The translations under genes were made by a program, and so were the position numbers. This document shows, piece after piece, positions 1 to 9,076 of a DNA stretch of 34,578 nucleotides. This DNA is from an uncultured Chlorobiaceae bacterium. GTDB lineage: Bacteria; Bacteroidota; Chlorobiia; Chlorobiales; Chlorobiaceae. Below the pieces are notes generated by a model. That model saw nothing but the letters and a program-made list of their open reading frames with translations, was not told where the DNA came from and did no database searches. The stretch is from positions 1-34,578 of the forward strand of contig CAILXB010000043.1 in assembly GCA_903838025.1 (NCBI GenBank), written 5' to 3'. The first letter of the stretch is position 1; the number at the start of each line of letters is the position of its first letter.

Positions 1-495
1 AGTTCGATATGAGTTGGGGTTTCCCAACAGGGAGGTGCAGACCAGTTTTAATGACTCTATCCTGCAATCTATGATCACCATTTCGGAAAAAGAGCTGCTT
101 CACGATGAGTTGCTTGATTTTATCGAAACCGGAGATGTGAACAAATTGGAGCCTGTTATCCTGCACCTTTTGCGAGTATCGCCTATAATAACTACACAAA
201 CAATCAAATTGATCGTTACGAGGGCTTTTATGCCAGCGTACTCTTTGCCTTTTTTGTCGGCTTCGGGGTGGACATCATCGCTGAGGATGTGAGCAACAAG
301 GGCCGGATTGACCTGACGCTGAAGGTCGGGGGGCGAACCTTTCTCTTTGAATTCAAGGTGACTGACGGGGAGCCGCTTGAGCAGATCAAAAAGATGAAAT
401 ATTATGAGAAATATAGTGGCGAGCGCTACCTGATTGGCATTGTTTTTGATCCGAAACAGAGAAACGTCAGCAAGTTTGAGGTTGCGAGGATGTGA
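1..495 (+). pseudogene. C-terminal part of an AAA-ATPase-like/PD-(D/E)XK nuclease protein (DUF1703 type), frameshifted
   Basis: The gene enters from the left edge. Frame 2 reads YELGFPNREVQTSF, a motif typical of the linker in this family, and runs to about base 167. The family sequence then continues in frame 1 as YNNYTNNQIDRYEGFYASVL and NKGRIDLTLKV...FLFEFKV, which carries the nuclease-like D...ExK signature, and ends at the TGA at 493-495. The ORF track splits this into 14..292 and 268..495. Adding one T to the T4 run at 168-171 restores a continuous reading (HLFASIAYNNY), so a single-base loss is the likely lesion. A sequencing error in the short T run is the alternative. The family is common in anaerobes and its function is unproven. 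The lesion is seen directly; the family call is from memory. Confidence 0.75.
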
Positions 496-699
496 CATCA
501 GCCCCAATGAGTGGTTGAGAAGGGGGAACGTTGAGGAGGCTTTTTGCTTGAAACCAAACCTTGGCAAAGAGAGCAATCCACGAAGAGCTGAAAAATAGAG
601 GAACACAATAGCCGCGAAATTCTTATTTTCGACAAACAGTAAGGTTCTTGCTGTCGCCGATACGTTACCGATCGGGTCTCTTTTTTATTTCAGCGTTTC

Positions 700-1689
700 A
701 TGCTCAATTCATCAATTGTCGTCACCGGGGCTACCGGATATATTGGTTCGCAGGTTGTTCTTGCACTGCTTTCAAGGCTTTCTGGCGGGGGGCGCCTCAG
801 GGTGATTGCCCGGAACAGCTCGGACTGCTCTTTTCTTGAGGGGTTACCGGTTGATATTGTTCGTGCCGATATCATGGACTCTCTTGCCCTCCTTGAGGCT
901 TTCAGGGGGGCCGACACGGTTTTTCATTGCGCAGGGTTTATCTCCTACACAAGGAGTTCCCGTCGCGCACTCTATGACGCCAATGTGGTCGGTACGCGCA
1001 ATGTGGTTAATGCCTCTCTGTATAATAATGTCCGCAGGCTCGTCCTCACCAGCTCTATTGCGGCGGTTGGTGCTTCCCTGGATGGCTCCCCATCCAGCGA
1101 GTCAACCACCTTTCAGGAATGGCAACGACGGAACGGTTATATGGAGGCCAAGCATCTAACAGAACTTGAGGGGTTGCGCGGTGTGGCCGAAGGGCTTGAA
1201 GTAGTGATGGTCAATCCCGGTGTGGTCATTGGTATTGACCGCCAAAACCCTGCGTCACTCAGCTCTTCGAACAAAGTGCTGCGGCTCATCTCTAAGGGGA
1301 AAATCCCGTTTTTTCCTTCGGGATCGACAGGTTTTGTTGATGTCCGCGATGTGGCAGATGCCCTCCTTGCGGCGTGGGAAAAGGGGCGCTCAGGCGAGCG
1401 TTACGTTGTTGTGGGCCTCAATCTGAGCTTCCGGGAACTTTTTGACGCTCTTCGCACTCATGCTGGCAGCAGCATGGGGTTGGCGTTTGTGGTGCCCGGG
1501 GGCGTCGGGCTTCTTGCCGGTTTTGGCGGGGAGGTTTACTCTATGCTTTCAAGCCGTCCCTCTTTTATAAGTCTGGAGAGTATTCGTCTTGCCTCAAGGC
1601 CCCTTGTATACAGTAACAGAAAGTCACGTCAGGAGCTGGGCATGTCGTACCGGGAACTCTCTGAAACGCTCAAGACTCTTGTACTCTGA
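700..1689 (+). CDS. NAD(P)-dependent epimerase/dehydratase (extended SDR family)
   Basis: The 329-residue protein starts with the Rossmann motif TGATGYIG (residues 9-16). It has the catalytic pair Y147-x3-K151 (YMEAK), a preceding SSIAAVG segment that supplies the catalytic serine, and a substrate-side VNPGVVIG motif. This pattern matches extended short-chain dehydrogenases of the dihydroflavonol reductase or sterol dehydrogenase-like type. These act on a sugar-nucleotide or hydroxy-keto substrate with NAD(P) in the cytoplasm; the substrate cannot be read from the sequence. No strong Shine-Dalgarno precedes the ATG at 700, but homology begins immediately. It lies 36 bases upstream of recA on the same strand, so co-transcription is possible, although a shared function is unlikely. 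Confidence 0.85.
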   Translation: MLNSSIVVTGATGYIGSQVVLALLSRLSGGGRLRVIARNSSDCSFLEGLPVDIVRADIMDSLALLEAFRGADTVFHCAGFISYTRSSRRALYDANVVGTRNVVNASLYNNVRRLVLTSSIAAVGASLDGSPSSESTTFQEWQRRNGYMEAKHLTELEGLRGVAEGLEVVMVNPGVVIGIDRQNPASLSSSNKVLRLISKGKIPFFPSGSTGFVDVRDVADALLAAWEKGRSGERYVVVGLNLSFRELFDALRTHAGSSMGLAFVVPGGVGLLAGFGGEVYSMLSSRPSFISLESIRLASRPLVYSNRKSRQELGMSYRELSETLKTLVL

Positions 1690-1725
1690 AGAGGACTTTT
1701 CCTTCAATTTTTTACATGCACAACA

Positions 1726-2778
1726 ATGGATACTCCGAAAATTGAAAAAAAAGCCGTGACGGTTGATCCGGCAAAACTCAAGCAACTGAACCTCGCGGTC
1801 GAAGCCCTTGAAAAACAGTTTGGCAAGGGTGCCATCATGCGCCTTGGTGACGATTCGGCGGGAATGAAGGTGCAGTCGATTTCAACCGGCTCTATGACCC
1901 TCGATTTTGCCCTCGGTGTTGGTGGCTTGCCCCGTGGCCGTGTCACCGAAATTTATGGACCGGAATCCTCCGGAAAAACAACCCTTGCCCTTCATGTTAT
2001 TGCTGAGGCACAGAAATTGGGCGGAATTGCGGCTATCGTTGATGCTGAACACGCCTTTGACCCCTCCTACGCCCGAAAGCTCGGTGTTGATATCAACGCC
2101 CTGCTCATCAGCCAGCCGGAATCGGGCGAGCAGGCGCTTTCGATCGTGGAGACGCTGGTAAGAAGCAACGCCATTGATGTGGTGGTGGTCGACTCTGTTG
2201 CGGCTCTCGTGCCCCAGGCTGAGCTTGAAGGCGAGATGGGCGACAGTGTGATGGGCCTCCAGGCGCGGCTTATGAGCCAGGCGCTGCGCAAGCTCACCGG
2301 TGCCATCTCAAAATCGAGCTGCGTCTGTATTTTTATCAACCAGCTCCGCGATAAAATCGGCGTTGTTTATGGTAATCCTGAAACAACGACCGGCGGCAAG
2401 GCGCTGAAATTTTATTCGTCAGTGCGTCTCGATATTCGTAAAATTGCCCAGATCAAGGATGGCGAAGAGATTACCGGCAACCGCACAAGGGTGAAGGTGG
2501 TCAAAAACAAGGTTGCTCCTCCTTTCCGCACCGCTGAGTTTGATATCCTCTACGGAGAGGGCATCTCGGCTATGGGTGAACTGATTGACTTGGCCGTTGA
2601 GTTCGGTGTGGTCAAAAAGGCTGGTTCATGGTTCAGTTACGGTACCGACAAGCTTGGTCAGGGACGTGAAACTGTCAAGAAGGCGTTGCGTGAAGATTCG
2701 GCTCTCTACAGCAAGATCCAGGCGCAGGTCAAGGTGCTGATGAGCGGGCCAGTCGAGGTAGTGAACGGGCAGGTATGA
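1726..2778 (+). CDS. recA: Recombinase RecA
   Basis: The 350-residue protein is a full-length RecA, the ATP-dependent strand-exchange protein of homologous recombination and activator of SOS self-cleavage. Visible landmarks are the N-terminal helix ([22 protein letters not shown]), Walker [10 protein letters not shown] (78-86), the L1 segment [22 protein letters not shown], and the L2 region [22 protein letters not shown]. The C-terminal tail is short and not strongly acidic. A small difference from common RecA is [13 protein letters not shown] where INQIRMKIGVMFG is typical. Its TGA overlaps the ATG of dusB (ATGA), which implies translational coupling. No LexA-type box was identified upstream. 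Confidence 0.98.
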   Translation: MDTPKIEKKAVTVDPAKLKQLNLAVEALEKQFGKGAIMRLGDDSAGMKVQSISTGSMTLDFALGVGGLPRGRVTEIYGPESSGKTTLALHVIAEAQKLGGIAAIVDAEHAFDPSYARKLGVDINALLISQPESGEQALSIVETLVRSNAIDVVVVDSVAALVPQAELEGEMGDSVMGLQARLMSQALRKLTGAISKSSCVCIFINQLRDKIGVVYGNPETTTGGKALKFYSSVRLDIRKIAQIKDGEEITGNRTRVKVVKNKVAPPFRTAEFDILYGEGISAMGELIDLAVEFGVVKKAGSWFSYGTDKLGQGRETVKKALREDSALYSKIQAQVKVLMSGPVEVVNGQV

Positions 2779-3833
2779 AGATAGGAACCATTGAGATTGA
2801 CCGGCCGGTTATTCTTGCTCCGATGGAGGATGTGACCGACCGGGCATTCCGCCAACTTTGCAAACGGCACGGGGCCGATATTGTCTATACCGAGTTCATC
2901 AGTGCCGAAGCGCTGCGCAGGGGAGTCGAGAAGTCGCTCCGCAAGCTGAAGGTTGATGAAATGGAGCGCCCCTTTGCCATCCAGATTTTTGGCAGCACTC
3001 TTGAGTCGATGGTTGAGGCCGCAGTTATTGCCGAAGAGTATGGCCCCGACTATCTCGATATCTATTTCGGCTGCCCGACCAAGAAGGTTGCCGGTAAGGG
3101 GGCTGGCGCGGCGCTGCTCAGGGAGCCTGAAAAGATGGCCGCCATTTCTGAGGCGGTGGTTAAAGCGGTCTCCATTCCGGTGACGGCCAAAACAAGGATT
3201 GGCTGGGACATGGAGTCGATTAACATTCTCGATATTTTGCCCCGGCTTGAAGATGCGGGCATTCAGGCCCTTGCGCTGCATGGCCGTACGCGCAGCCAGA
3301 TGTATAAGGGAAAGGCGGACTGGAACTGGATTCGCCAGGCCAAAGAGCAGGCCCGCATACCGCTCATTGCCAATGGCGATATCTGGTCACCCGAAGATGC
3401 TCTGGCCATGTTTGCCGAAACGGGGGCGGATGGCGTGATGATTGGCCGGGGTTCCATTGGTAACCCCTTTATTTTTGAGGCGGCCAAAGAGTTGCTGAAA
3501 ACCGGCAAGCCAATGGCACTGCCCGATTTTCGTGCACGAATTGAGGTCGCCATTGAGCACTTGAAGCTCTCCGTTCAGTTCAAGGGCGAAAAGTATGGGG
3601 TGCTTGAGATGCGCCGCCACTATGCCACCTACCTGAAAGCGCTTCCGATGGTGTCGCGGGCACGCAACAAGCTGGTACGCGAGGATGGATGGGAGCAGGT
3701 GGTCGAGATTCTTCTTGACTACCGCGAGGAGTGCGAAGGATATGCAAGGGATGGGAAGATTCTTGAGTGTACGGAGTGCCTCAATGACCATTCCGATAGA
3801 TTGTCGTTAAATTATCAAGCCAATAATATATAA
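2775..3833 (+). CDS. dusB: tRNA-dihydrouridine synthase (DusB family)
   Basis: This 352-residue FMN-dependent TIM-barrel enzyme reduces uridine to dihydrouridine in tRNA using NADPH. The opening [22 protein letters not shown] is the FMN-binding start of the family. [17 protein letters not shown] contains the catalytic cysteine (C100). [26 protein letters not shown] and IANGDI...[16 protein letters not shown] are the family's later strands and phosphate-binding loop. The start codon overlaps the recA stop (ATGA). The gene ends six bases before asd, so the recA-dusB-asd set is probably one transcript. Assignment to DusB rather than another Dus subfamily is by overall resemblance. Confidence 0.93.
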   Translation: MKIGTIEIDRPVILAPMEDVTDRAFRQLCKRHGADIVYTEFISAEALRRGVEKSLRKLKVDEMERPFAIQIFGSTLESMVEAAVIAEEYGPDYLDIYFGCPTKKVAGKGAGAALLREPEKMAAISEAVVKAVSIPVTAKTRIGWDMESINILDILPRLEDAGIQALALHGRTRSQMYKGKADWNWIRQAKEQARIPLIANGDIWSPEDALAMFAETGADGVMIGRGSIGNPFIFEAAKELLKTGKPMALPDFRARIEVAIEHLKLSVQFKGEKYGVLEMRRHYATYLKALPMVSRARNKLVREDGWEQVVEILLDYREECEGYARDGKILECTECLNDHSDRLSLNYQANNI

Positions 3834-3839
3834 TAAGTT

Positions 3840-4865
3840 ATGAGTAGTCAGGATTCCCGTTGCCGTGTGGCAGTACTTGGTGCAACCGGTCTGGTCGGTC
3901 GCACCATGATCAAGGTTCTTGAAGAGAGAAATTTTCCCGCAACCGATTTTGTGCCGCTTGCTTCGTCAAGAAGTGCCGGTCAGACGGTGACCTTCAGGGG
4001 CAAGGAGTTCATCATTCGCGAACCCTCAGAAGAGGCTTTTCGTGATGTCGATATCGCCCTTTTTTCCGCAGGCGCAACTGCGAGTAAAGAGTGGGCTGTG
4101 GTTGCGGCGGCTGAAGGTGCGGTGGTTATCGACAACTCATCGGCATTCCGCATGGAGCCTGATGTGCCCCTTGTTGTGCCAGAGGTCAACCCCGAAGCCA
4201 TTTTCAGGGCCGACGGTCGCCCCGAACCGATTATTGCCAACCCCAACTGCTCAACCATCCAGATGGTGGTGGTGCTCAAGCCGCTGCACGACCGTTTCGG
4301 CGTCAAAAGGGTGGTAGTTTCGACCTATCAGTCGGTGACCGGTAAAGGAAAGATCGGGCGCGACGCCCTTGAAAGCGAGTTGGCCGGAGAGAGCCAGGAG
4401 CAGTTCACCCATTTTCACCAGATCGCCTTCAACGCCGTGCCGCAGATCGATGCCTTCACCGATAACGGCTACACCAAGGAGGAGATGAAGATGGTCAACG
4501 AGACCCGCAAAATCATGGGCGACAAGAGCATGAGCATCTCTCCCACCACCGTGCGCATTCCGGTTTATGGTGGCCACGGAGAGTCGCTCAACATCGAGCT
4601 TGAGCGCGAATTTGATATCGACGAGGTGCGTGAACTTCTTCGTACCTCACCCGGCATTATCCTCCAGGACGACCCTTCGGCACGCATCTACCCTATGCCG
4701 CTCACCTCCTACGAGCGTGACGAAGTTTTTGTAGGCAGAATCCGCCGCGACTACTGGCATCCGCAGACGTTGAACATGTGGATTGTCGCCGACAACCTGC
4801 GCAAAGGTGCGGCCACCAACGCCGTGCAGATTGCCGAGGTGATTGTTAATCAGAAAAAAGCGTAA
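3840..4865 (+). CDS. asd: Aspartate-semialdehyde dehydrogenase
   Basis: The 341-residue enzyme reduces aspartyl phosphate to aspartate semialdehyde with NADPH, the branch point to lysine/diaminopimelate, threonine and methionine. It has the N-terminal nucleotide motif VAVLGATGLVGRTMIKVLEERNFP, the acyl-binding cysteine C137 in NPNCSTIQMV, STYQSVTGKGKIG, and RIPVYGGHGESLNIE with the conserved histidine. Length is normal. It is the last gene of the forward recA-dusB-asd run. Its last 20 bases overlap the 3' end of the convergent reverse gene at 4846..5730. No hairpin terminator is visible at this junction. Confidence 0.97.
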   Translation: MSSQDSRCRVAVLGATGLVGRTMIKVLEERNFPATDFVPLASSRSAGQTVTFRGKEFIIREPSEEAFRDVDIALFSAGATASKEWAVVAAAEGAVVIDNSSAFRMEPDVPLVVPEVNPEAIFRADGRPEPIIANPNCSTIQMVVVLKPLHDRFGVKRVVVSTYQSVTGKGKIGRDALESELAGESQEQFTHFHQIAFNAVPQIDAFTDNGYTKEEMKMVNETRKIMGDKSMSISPTTVRIPVYGGHGESLNIELEREFDIDEVRELLRTSPGIILQDDPSARIYPMPLTSYERDEVFVGRIRRDYWHPQTLNMWIVADNLRKGAATNAVQIAEVIVNQKKA

Positions 4866-5730
4866 ACCTTTTTTGCCCGTCCAAAGCCATGAGTGCCAGG
4901 CTGATGGCTTTGATCGTCACGTTGGAAGAGAGTGAGCATTTATCAGGGTTCGTGATAAAAAGTGACGGAGGGATGCTGAGCGGTTTCAGCGTCATCGAGG
5001 TCTCTTTTTTGATAAGTCTTGTCATTGCCCTGTCGGCCAGTGTGCCGGTCAGTTGTACCCTGGTTTCACGGAAGAGCGGGTTTTCGACAAGCTCTTTGAT
5101 GGTGAAGTATTCGCTCTCCTTTCGGTTTTTTACCTCCCGGCATAACAATTGTCTTATCCGCCCCTCTTTTGATTCCGTCAGGAGGAGATAGTTCTTTTCA
5201 ATTTCAAGGATCGCCTGCCTCTCAGCAGTAAAGCTGGAGAGGTGAAGAAGAGGCAACTGCGGAGTGCTGCTGAAAATGAGGCGGCGCGAGGCTGTAAGCT
5301 GCTCTAAAACTTTTCTGCTGCTTTCGGCGGGATAGAAGAGCAGCATCTTTTTTTCATACGCACCGTTCTGGTTCATACCATAAGCGGTGCAGTCGCAATC
5401 GTACTGTTGGGGTTGGCTTAAAAAGTGTTGTGCTTCAATCCGGCAATACTCCAGGCACTTCTCTGCGCTCGAATTGGCGGGAAAAGAGGCGGGAAGGGGG
5501 AGGTAGTTTTCTGGTGTGATGCACAGCGCCAGCTCATCATTAGGCCACTCGTTGAGGTGATTGTCGAGCTTGTTCAGCAGTCGGATCCCTTTAACGGAAG
5601 CAAGGTGGTCAAGGTCGAATGGCAGAGTTTTGCATCGGTTCAGAGTATATTTGTTTTCAGCAAATTTTGTCATGCGTACTATGGCGCACTCTCTGGCATC
5701 TATGGCGCAGGCAATAAGGCTTGTGCTCAT
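4846..5730 (-). CDS. Hypothetical protein, possible PilM/GspL-like (actin-fold) protein
   Basis: I do not recognise the family with certainty. The 294-residue protein has no signal peptide or membrane helix. Its order of elements resembles pilus assembly PilM or GspL cytoplasmic domains. It has a short N-terminal strand pair (SLIACAIDARECAIVRM). A segment like the EE..eAv..Ea..yl region follows (KCLEYCRIEAQHFLSQPQQYDCDC). Next come KKMLLFYPAESSRKVLEQL, then LPLLHLSSF...AILEIEKNYLLLTESKEGRI like a second actin-type subdomain, and a final IKAISLALMALD helix. That fold is inference only. It is the third gene of a coupled reverse set. Its ATG shares a base with the stop of the helix-hairpin-helix gene (TAATG), so the two are probably made together. 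It could instead be a lineage-specific protein of other function. Confidence 0.6.
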   Translation of the reverse strand: MSTSLIACAIDARECAIVRMTKFAENKYTLNRCKTLPFDLDHLASVKGIRLLNKLDNHLNEWPNDELALCITPENYLPLPASFPANSSAEKCLEYCRIEAQHFLSQPQQYDCDCTAYGMNQNGAYEKKMLLFYPAESSRKVLEQLTASRRLIFSSTPQLPLLHLSSFTAERQAILEIEKNYLLLTESKEGRIRQLLCREVKNRKESEYFTIKELVENPLFRETRVQLTGTLADRAMTRLIKKETSMTLKPLSIPPSLFITNPDKCSLSSNVTIKAISLALMALDGQKRFTLFSD

Positions 5731-6245
5731 TATTCGAGTATGAAATATTTTTTGAGAGATTCAAGCTTTTTTTTGCCAATACCCTTGACGTCAAGAAAGT
5801 CCTGGAATTGCATCACTTTTCCCCCTTTTGATTTTCTGAAAGTAATCAGCCGCTCCGCCATGACCGGCCCTACGCCTGGAATTTTCTGTAACTGCTGGCT
5901 GCTCGCCTTGTTGAAAGAGAGGGTGCCATTAAAGACTTTTTTTCCTGATGAGCGTTGCTCCGGTTTTTTTTGAGCGTCAACGTCTTCTCCTTCGGTCTCA
6001 GCAGCCAGCAAAACATCTTCCTTGACGGATGCCTGCTGCACGGTGGCAAGGGAAATAAGGCTGTCGACCTCCGCTTCACGGTATCGGGCGCTTTCTGCTT
6101 TTTTGACAAGAAGATCAACCTCCTCTGATGAACGGAGCGTAACAAGGATGCCGCCCAGCAGTAGAAAGGCCAGAAGAGCCGATACCAGAGTAATTTCTGC
6201 CTTGGTGAGGCTGAGCTTCAGCGCCAGTTTTTCGAGGGGGTTCAT
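5730..6245 (-). CDS. Membrane-anchored helix-hairpin-helix protein (ComEA-like)
   Basis: The 171-residue protein has one N-terminal membrane helix (about residues 19-38, ITLVSALLAFLLLGGILVTL), a charged linker, and a C-terminal double helix-hairpin-helix. That domain reads FNKASSQQLQKIPGVGPVMAERLITFRKSKGG then FQDFLDVKGIGKKKLESLKKYF. This is the ComEA/T2SK-like DNA-binding layout, with the domain expected outside the inner membrane. Such proteins bind incoming DNA in competence or act near pilus-like machines. The gene overlaps alr upstream (ATGA) and the 294-residue gene downstream (TAATG). The HhH domain is clear. A role in DNA uptake is inferred. Confidence 0.85.
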   Translation of the reverse strand: MNPLEKLALKLSLTKAEITLVSALLAFLLLGGILVTLRSSEEVDLLVKKAESARYREAEVDSLISLATVQQASVKEDVLLAAETEGEDVDAQKKPEQRSSGKKVFNGTLSFNKASSQQLQKIPGVGPVMAERLITFRKSKGGKVMQFQDFLDVKGIGKKKLESLKKYFILE

Positions 6246-7393
6246 AAAAAGATGCGTTTTACCCTTGAAGAGACCGAACAGAGTATTTCATAGCTGATGG
6301 TGCCAGTCAGGTCGGCCAGGTACTCCGCCCCGACGCCCTCCCAACCAAAAAGAACCGCTTTGTCGCCAATGTTGACCTGGTGCGCAGTGCCGAGGTTAAC
6401 CATGATCTGATCCATGGTGACGGTGCCGACCTGCGGGTAAGCGTTGCCGTTAATCATGACGGTGGCTCGGCCTGAGAGCGCTCTTGCATAACCATCGGCG
6501 TAGCCTGCGGCTATGGTGGCGATGGTGCACGTTTCGGGCGCAGTCCAGGTTCGGTTATAGCTGATGGTGGTTCCTGCAGGGACGGTTTTGATAAAAATCA
6601 CTTTTGCCTCAACTTGCATGACCGGTTTGACGTCGAGGCGGCAAGGCGTGTTTTTTGCCGGATGGTACCCGTAGAGCAGAATGCCGGGGCGCACCATGTC
6701 GAGCCAGGAGTGGGGTGACGTCATAATGGCGCCACTGTTGGCCGCATGTTTGCACACGGTTCTGGATGAGGCATGTTCATATTCAGCAGTGAGCGTTGTG
6801 AAGGCATTGAGCTGCTCCTGGGTGAATCCTTCAGCGGTCGCGCTGTCGGCAAAGTGGGTGTAGATTCCTCTCAGCTCAAGGTGAGGGGAACGGTCGATTT
6901 GCCGCAAAAGTTCCATGGCAACTGACGGGTTGACGCCGAGACGCCCCATGCCGGTATCGACCTTGACCTGTACGGAAAGCGTTGTGTTCTCTGCGGCGGC
7001 AATTTCTTCTGCCGCACGGAGCGTCAGGCTGTCGCAGAGGGTCATTTCAATGCCGTGGTGCAGAAAAAAAGGAATTTGAGAGGGAAGCGGCGAAGAGAAT
7101 GCGAGAATGGAGGCCCGCTTTTTCAGCGCACCGCACTTTTTCAGTTCAATGGCTTCATGGATGTTGGCCACGCCGAAATCACTGATGCCTGATTTTTCAA
7201 GCGTTTCAGCAACCCTGTGGACGTTGTGGCCGTAAGCATTGGCTTTGACAATACCCATAATTCGCTTGCCCTCACCAACTCTCCGCGCAATTATGCGTGC
7301 GTTCCAGGCAAGGTTTTCGAGCGAGACCAGCGCCTCTGTCATGTTTTCAGGTAGAATTTCTCCTGCTGCAAACTCCCTGTTGTTTTCATCCAT
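6242..7393 (-). CDS. alr: Alanine racemase
   Basis: The 383-residue PLP enzyme interconverts L- and D-alanine for peptidoglycan synthesis. The PLP lysine is K50 in VKANAYGHN. Other landmarks are LQVKVDTGMGRLG, GIYTHFADSAT, CKHAANSGA, MVRPGILLYGYHP, and the second catalytic region TISYNRTWTA with its tyrosine, followed by IAAGYADGYARALSG and VTMDQIMVNL. It leads a coupled reverse set whose next gene starts within its stop codon (ATGA). The divergent CBS-fold gene starts about 200 bases away, so promoters for both probably lie in 7394-7600. No terminator hairpin is seen after this gene. Confidence 0.97.
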   Translation of the reverse strand: MDENNREFAAGEILPENMTEALVSLENLAWNARIIARRVGEGKRIMGIVKANAYGHNVHRVAETLEKSGISDFGVANIHEAIELKKCGALKKRASILAFSSPLPSQIPFFLHHGIEMTLCDSLTLRAAEEIAAAENTTLSVQVKVDTGMGRLGVNPSVAMELLRQIDRSPHLELRGIYTHFADSATAEGFTQEQLNAFTTLTAEYEHASSRTVCKHAANSGAIMTSPHSWLDMVRPGILLYGYHPAKNTPCRLDVKPVMQVEAKVIFIKTVPAGTTISYNRTWTAPETCTIATIAAGYADGYARALSGRATVMINGNAYPQVGTVTMDQIMVNLGTAHQVNIGDKAVLFGWEGVGAEYLADLTGTISYEILCSVSSRVKRIFL

Positions 7394-7600
7394 AACCTGG
7401 AAGCCCTCTTTTGCTTTTACCCTGTTGCATTAAAACCTGTTTTCTTTTTCTCCTCCAGCATAGTCAGATGGAACTTCCTGTAAAAAAACATATTTTGTCC
7501 ATGATTTTCAAACCGGAAAGGCGCTTATTCCTTGTATATTTTCTCTTCAGCGTCACAGGGGCGTTGCGTTGTCATTTTAACTCATCTCTCAGTTGTTACC

Positions 7601-8974
7601 ATGTCGAACCACGATATTTTCGGGCTTGCTGCAGAAACGCCTATGGTACCTGTTCAACAGATGGCCCGTCAGATAAGGCCCAAGGTCATGGCCAAACTTG
7701 AGTATATGAATCCTGCGTGGTCGCATTACTACCGAGTGGCTTGTGCCATTGTAAAGGATGCTGAAGAGCGCAAGCTGATTCAACGGGGAATGACCCTTGT
7801 CGACTGGACTTTTGGCGACAGCGGAATTGCCCTTGCCATGGCCGGTGTGAGCCGTGGCTACAAGCTTTTGCTGGCCGCACCCGATAAAATATCGCGAGAG
7901 AAGCAGGATATGCTTCGTGCTCTCGGTGCAGAACTGGTGATTACCCCTTCGGACGCTTTGCCCGGAGAACCGCGCAGTTGCATGAATGTGGCTGAAAGCC
8001 TGGTGCGGAGTATCCCCAACGCCTTTTATGCTGGTATGTACGCCAACCCCCTCAGTTTCAAGGTTCACAGCGAATCGACGGGCAGTGAAATTTTTCGCCA
8101 GACGGAGGGGAGGGTTACCCACGTTTTTGTGCCGATGATTTCTGGTGCCATGGTTTTCGGGATTGCTACTTTTTTGAAAGCAAAAAATCCTGCCATTAAG
8201 ATTATCGGTGTTGAGTCGCAGGACTCAATCTATGCAGGGCTTTTCAGAAATGGAATGCCTGGCGCGCCCGTTTTTTCAGAGCTTGAAGAGATTGGTTCCC
8301 GGCAGCCCTCCGCCTTCTGGGAGCCCTCGCTGCTTGATGATGTGGTGCAGGTCAGTGATTATGATGCTTTTAACTGCGGCAGAGAGCTGTTGCGGATGGA
8401 AGCGCTGTTTGCCGGTGGAGCTTCAGGCGCGGCGATGGCTGCGGCGCTTCGTGCCGGTGTTGCATATCGTGAAGATGATTGTGTCGTCGTGGTTATGAAC
8501 GATTTTGGTGGTTATTATCTGAGCAAAATGTTCCATGACGAGTGGATGCGCAAGCGCGGCTTTTACCGCAAAGCAAAGTCAGCCCCTGAGCAAATCACGG
8601 CCGAAGATATTTTGCAGTTGAAGGCACGCCGGGATCTGATTTTTGCCTTGCCCGAAAATACCCTTGCAGAAGTGTTTCAGATGATGAAGCAGAACGATGT
8701 TTCACAATTGCCGATTGTCTCCTATAATGCTCCGATTGGCAGTATCAGCGAAAACAAGATTCTCTCCATTCTCATTGAAAACGATGATGCGATGAATGCA
8801 AAGGTCGTCGGATTTATGGAGCCTCCATTTCCGGTCTGCCGGCTCGATGCAACAATTTCCGAATTATCCGATAAACTGCAGCAAAGTGCATCGGGAGTGC
8901 TGGTAAGCCGCTCGGACGGGCGCCTTCAATTGCTCACAAAGTCAGATCTTATTGATGCCTTGACCCATAAGTGA
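7601..8974 (+). CDS. Cystathionine beta-synthase/cysteine synthase-fold protein lacking the PLP lysine, with a C-terminal CBS-domain pair
   Basis: From the ATG at 7601 the protein has 457 residues; homology starts there, not at the upstream track start. Residues 1-350 align along the full fold-type II PLP enzyme (ETPMV, MAKLEYMNP, ISREKQDMLRALGAELV, STGSEIFRQT, IKIIGVES, GGASGAAMAAAL, YLSKMFHDEWM). Residues from about 353 form two CBS motifs (LPENTLAEVFQMMKQNDVSQLPIV and LDATISELSDKLQQSASGVLV). However the catalytic NPGGSVKDR is NPAWSHYYR here, with Y43 in place of the PLP lysine. SGNTG is FGDSG, and the phosphate loop GTGGTITG is ISGAMVFG. The fold is kept while the active site is lost, so a regulatory or ligand-sensing role is more likely than catalysis. 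The change is read directly from the codons tcg-cat-tac-tac-cga. Confidence 0.88.
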   Translation: MSNHDIFGLAAETPMVPVQQMARQIRPKVMAKLEYMNPAWSHYYRVACAIVKDAEERKLIQRGMTLVDWTFGDSGIALAMAGVSRGYKLLLAAPDKISREKQDMLRALGAELVITPSDALPGEPRSCMNVAESLVRSIPNAFYAGMYANPLSFKVHSESTGSEIFRQTEGRVTHVFVPMISGAMVFGIATFLKAKNPAIKIIGVESQDSIYAGLFRNGMPGAPVFSELEEIGSRQPSAFWEPSLLDDVVQVSDYDAFNCGRELLRMEALFAGGASGAAMAAALRAGVAYREDDCVVVVMNDFGGYYLSKMFHDEWMRKRGFYRKAKSAPEQITAEDILQLKARRDLIFALPENTLAEVFQMMKQNDVSQLPIVSYNAPIGSISENKILSILIENDDAMNAKVVGFMEPPFPVCRLDATISELSDKLQQSASGVLVSRSDGRLQLLTKSDLIDALTHK

Positions 8975-9076
8975 GTGCAGGTGCATTATCCTGTTGTTTA
9001 TTAGGGAGGATTTCTTTAACTAAGCATTCAAAAAACATTCCTCTTTTATTTCAGGTGCGATGCACTATATTGCGCC

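Noticed and set aside
100-606. 168-residue reverse ORF
   Set aside because: It is antisense to the nuclease remnant, whose forward frames carry recognisable family motifs.
2706-3281. 191-residue reverse ORF across recA and dusB
   Set aside because: It is the shadow of two clear genes and has no family features.
7532-7600. Upstream 23-residue extension of the CBS-fold protein
   Set aside because: Homology starts at ATG 7601 and the extension has no family character.
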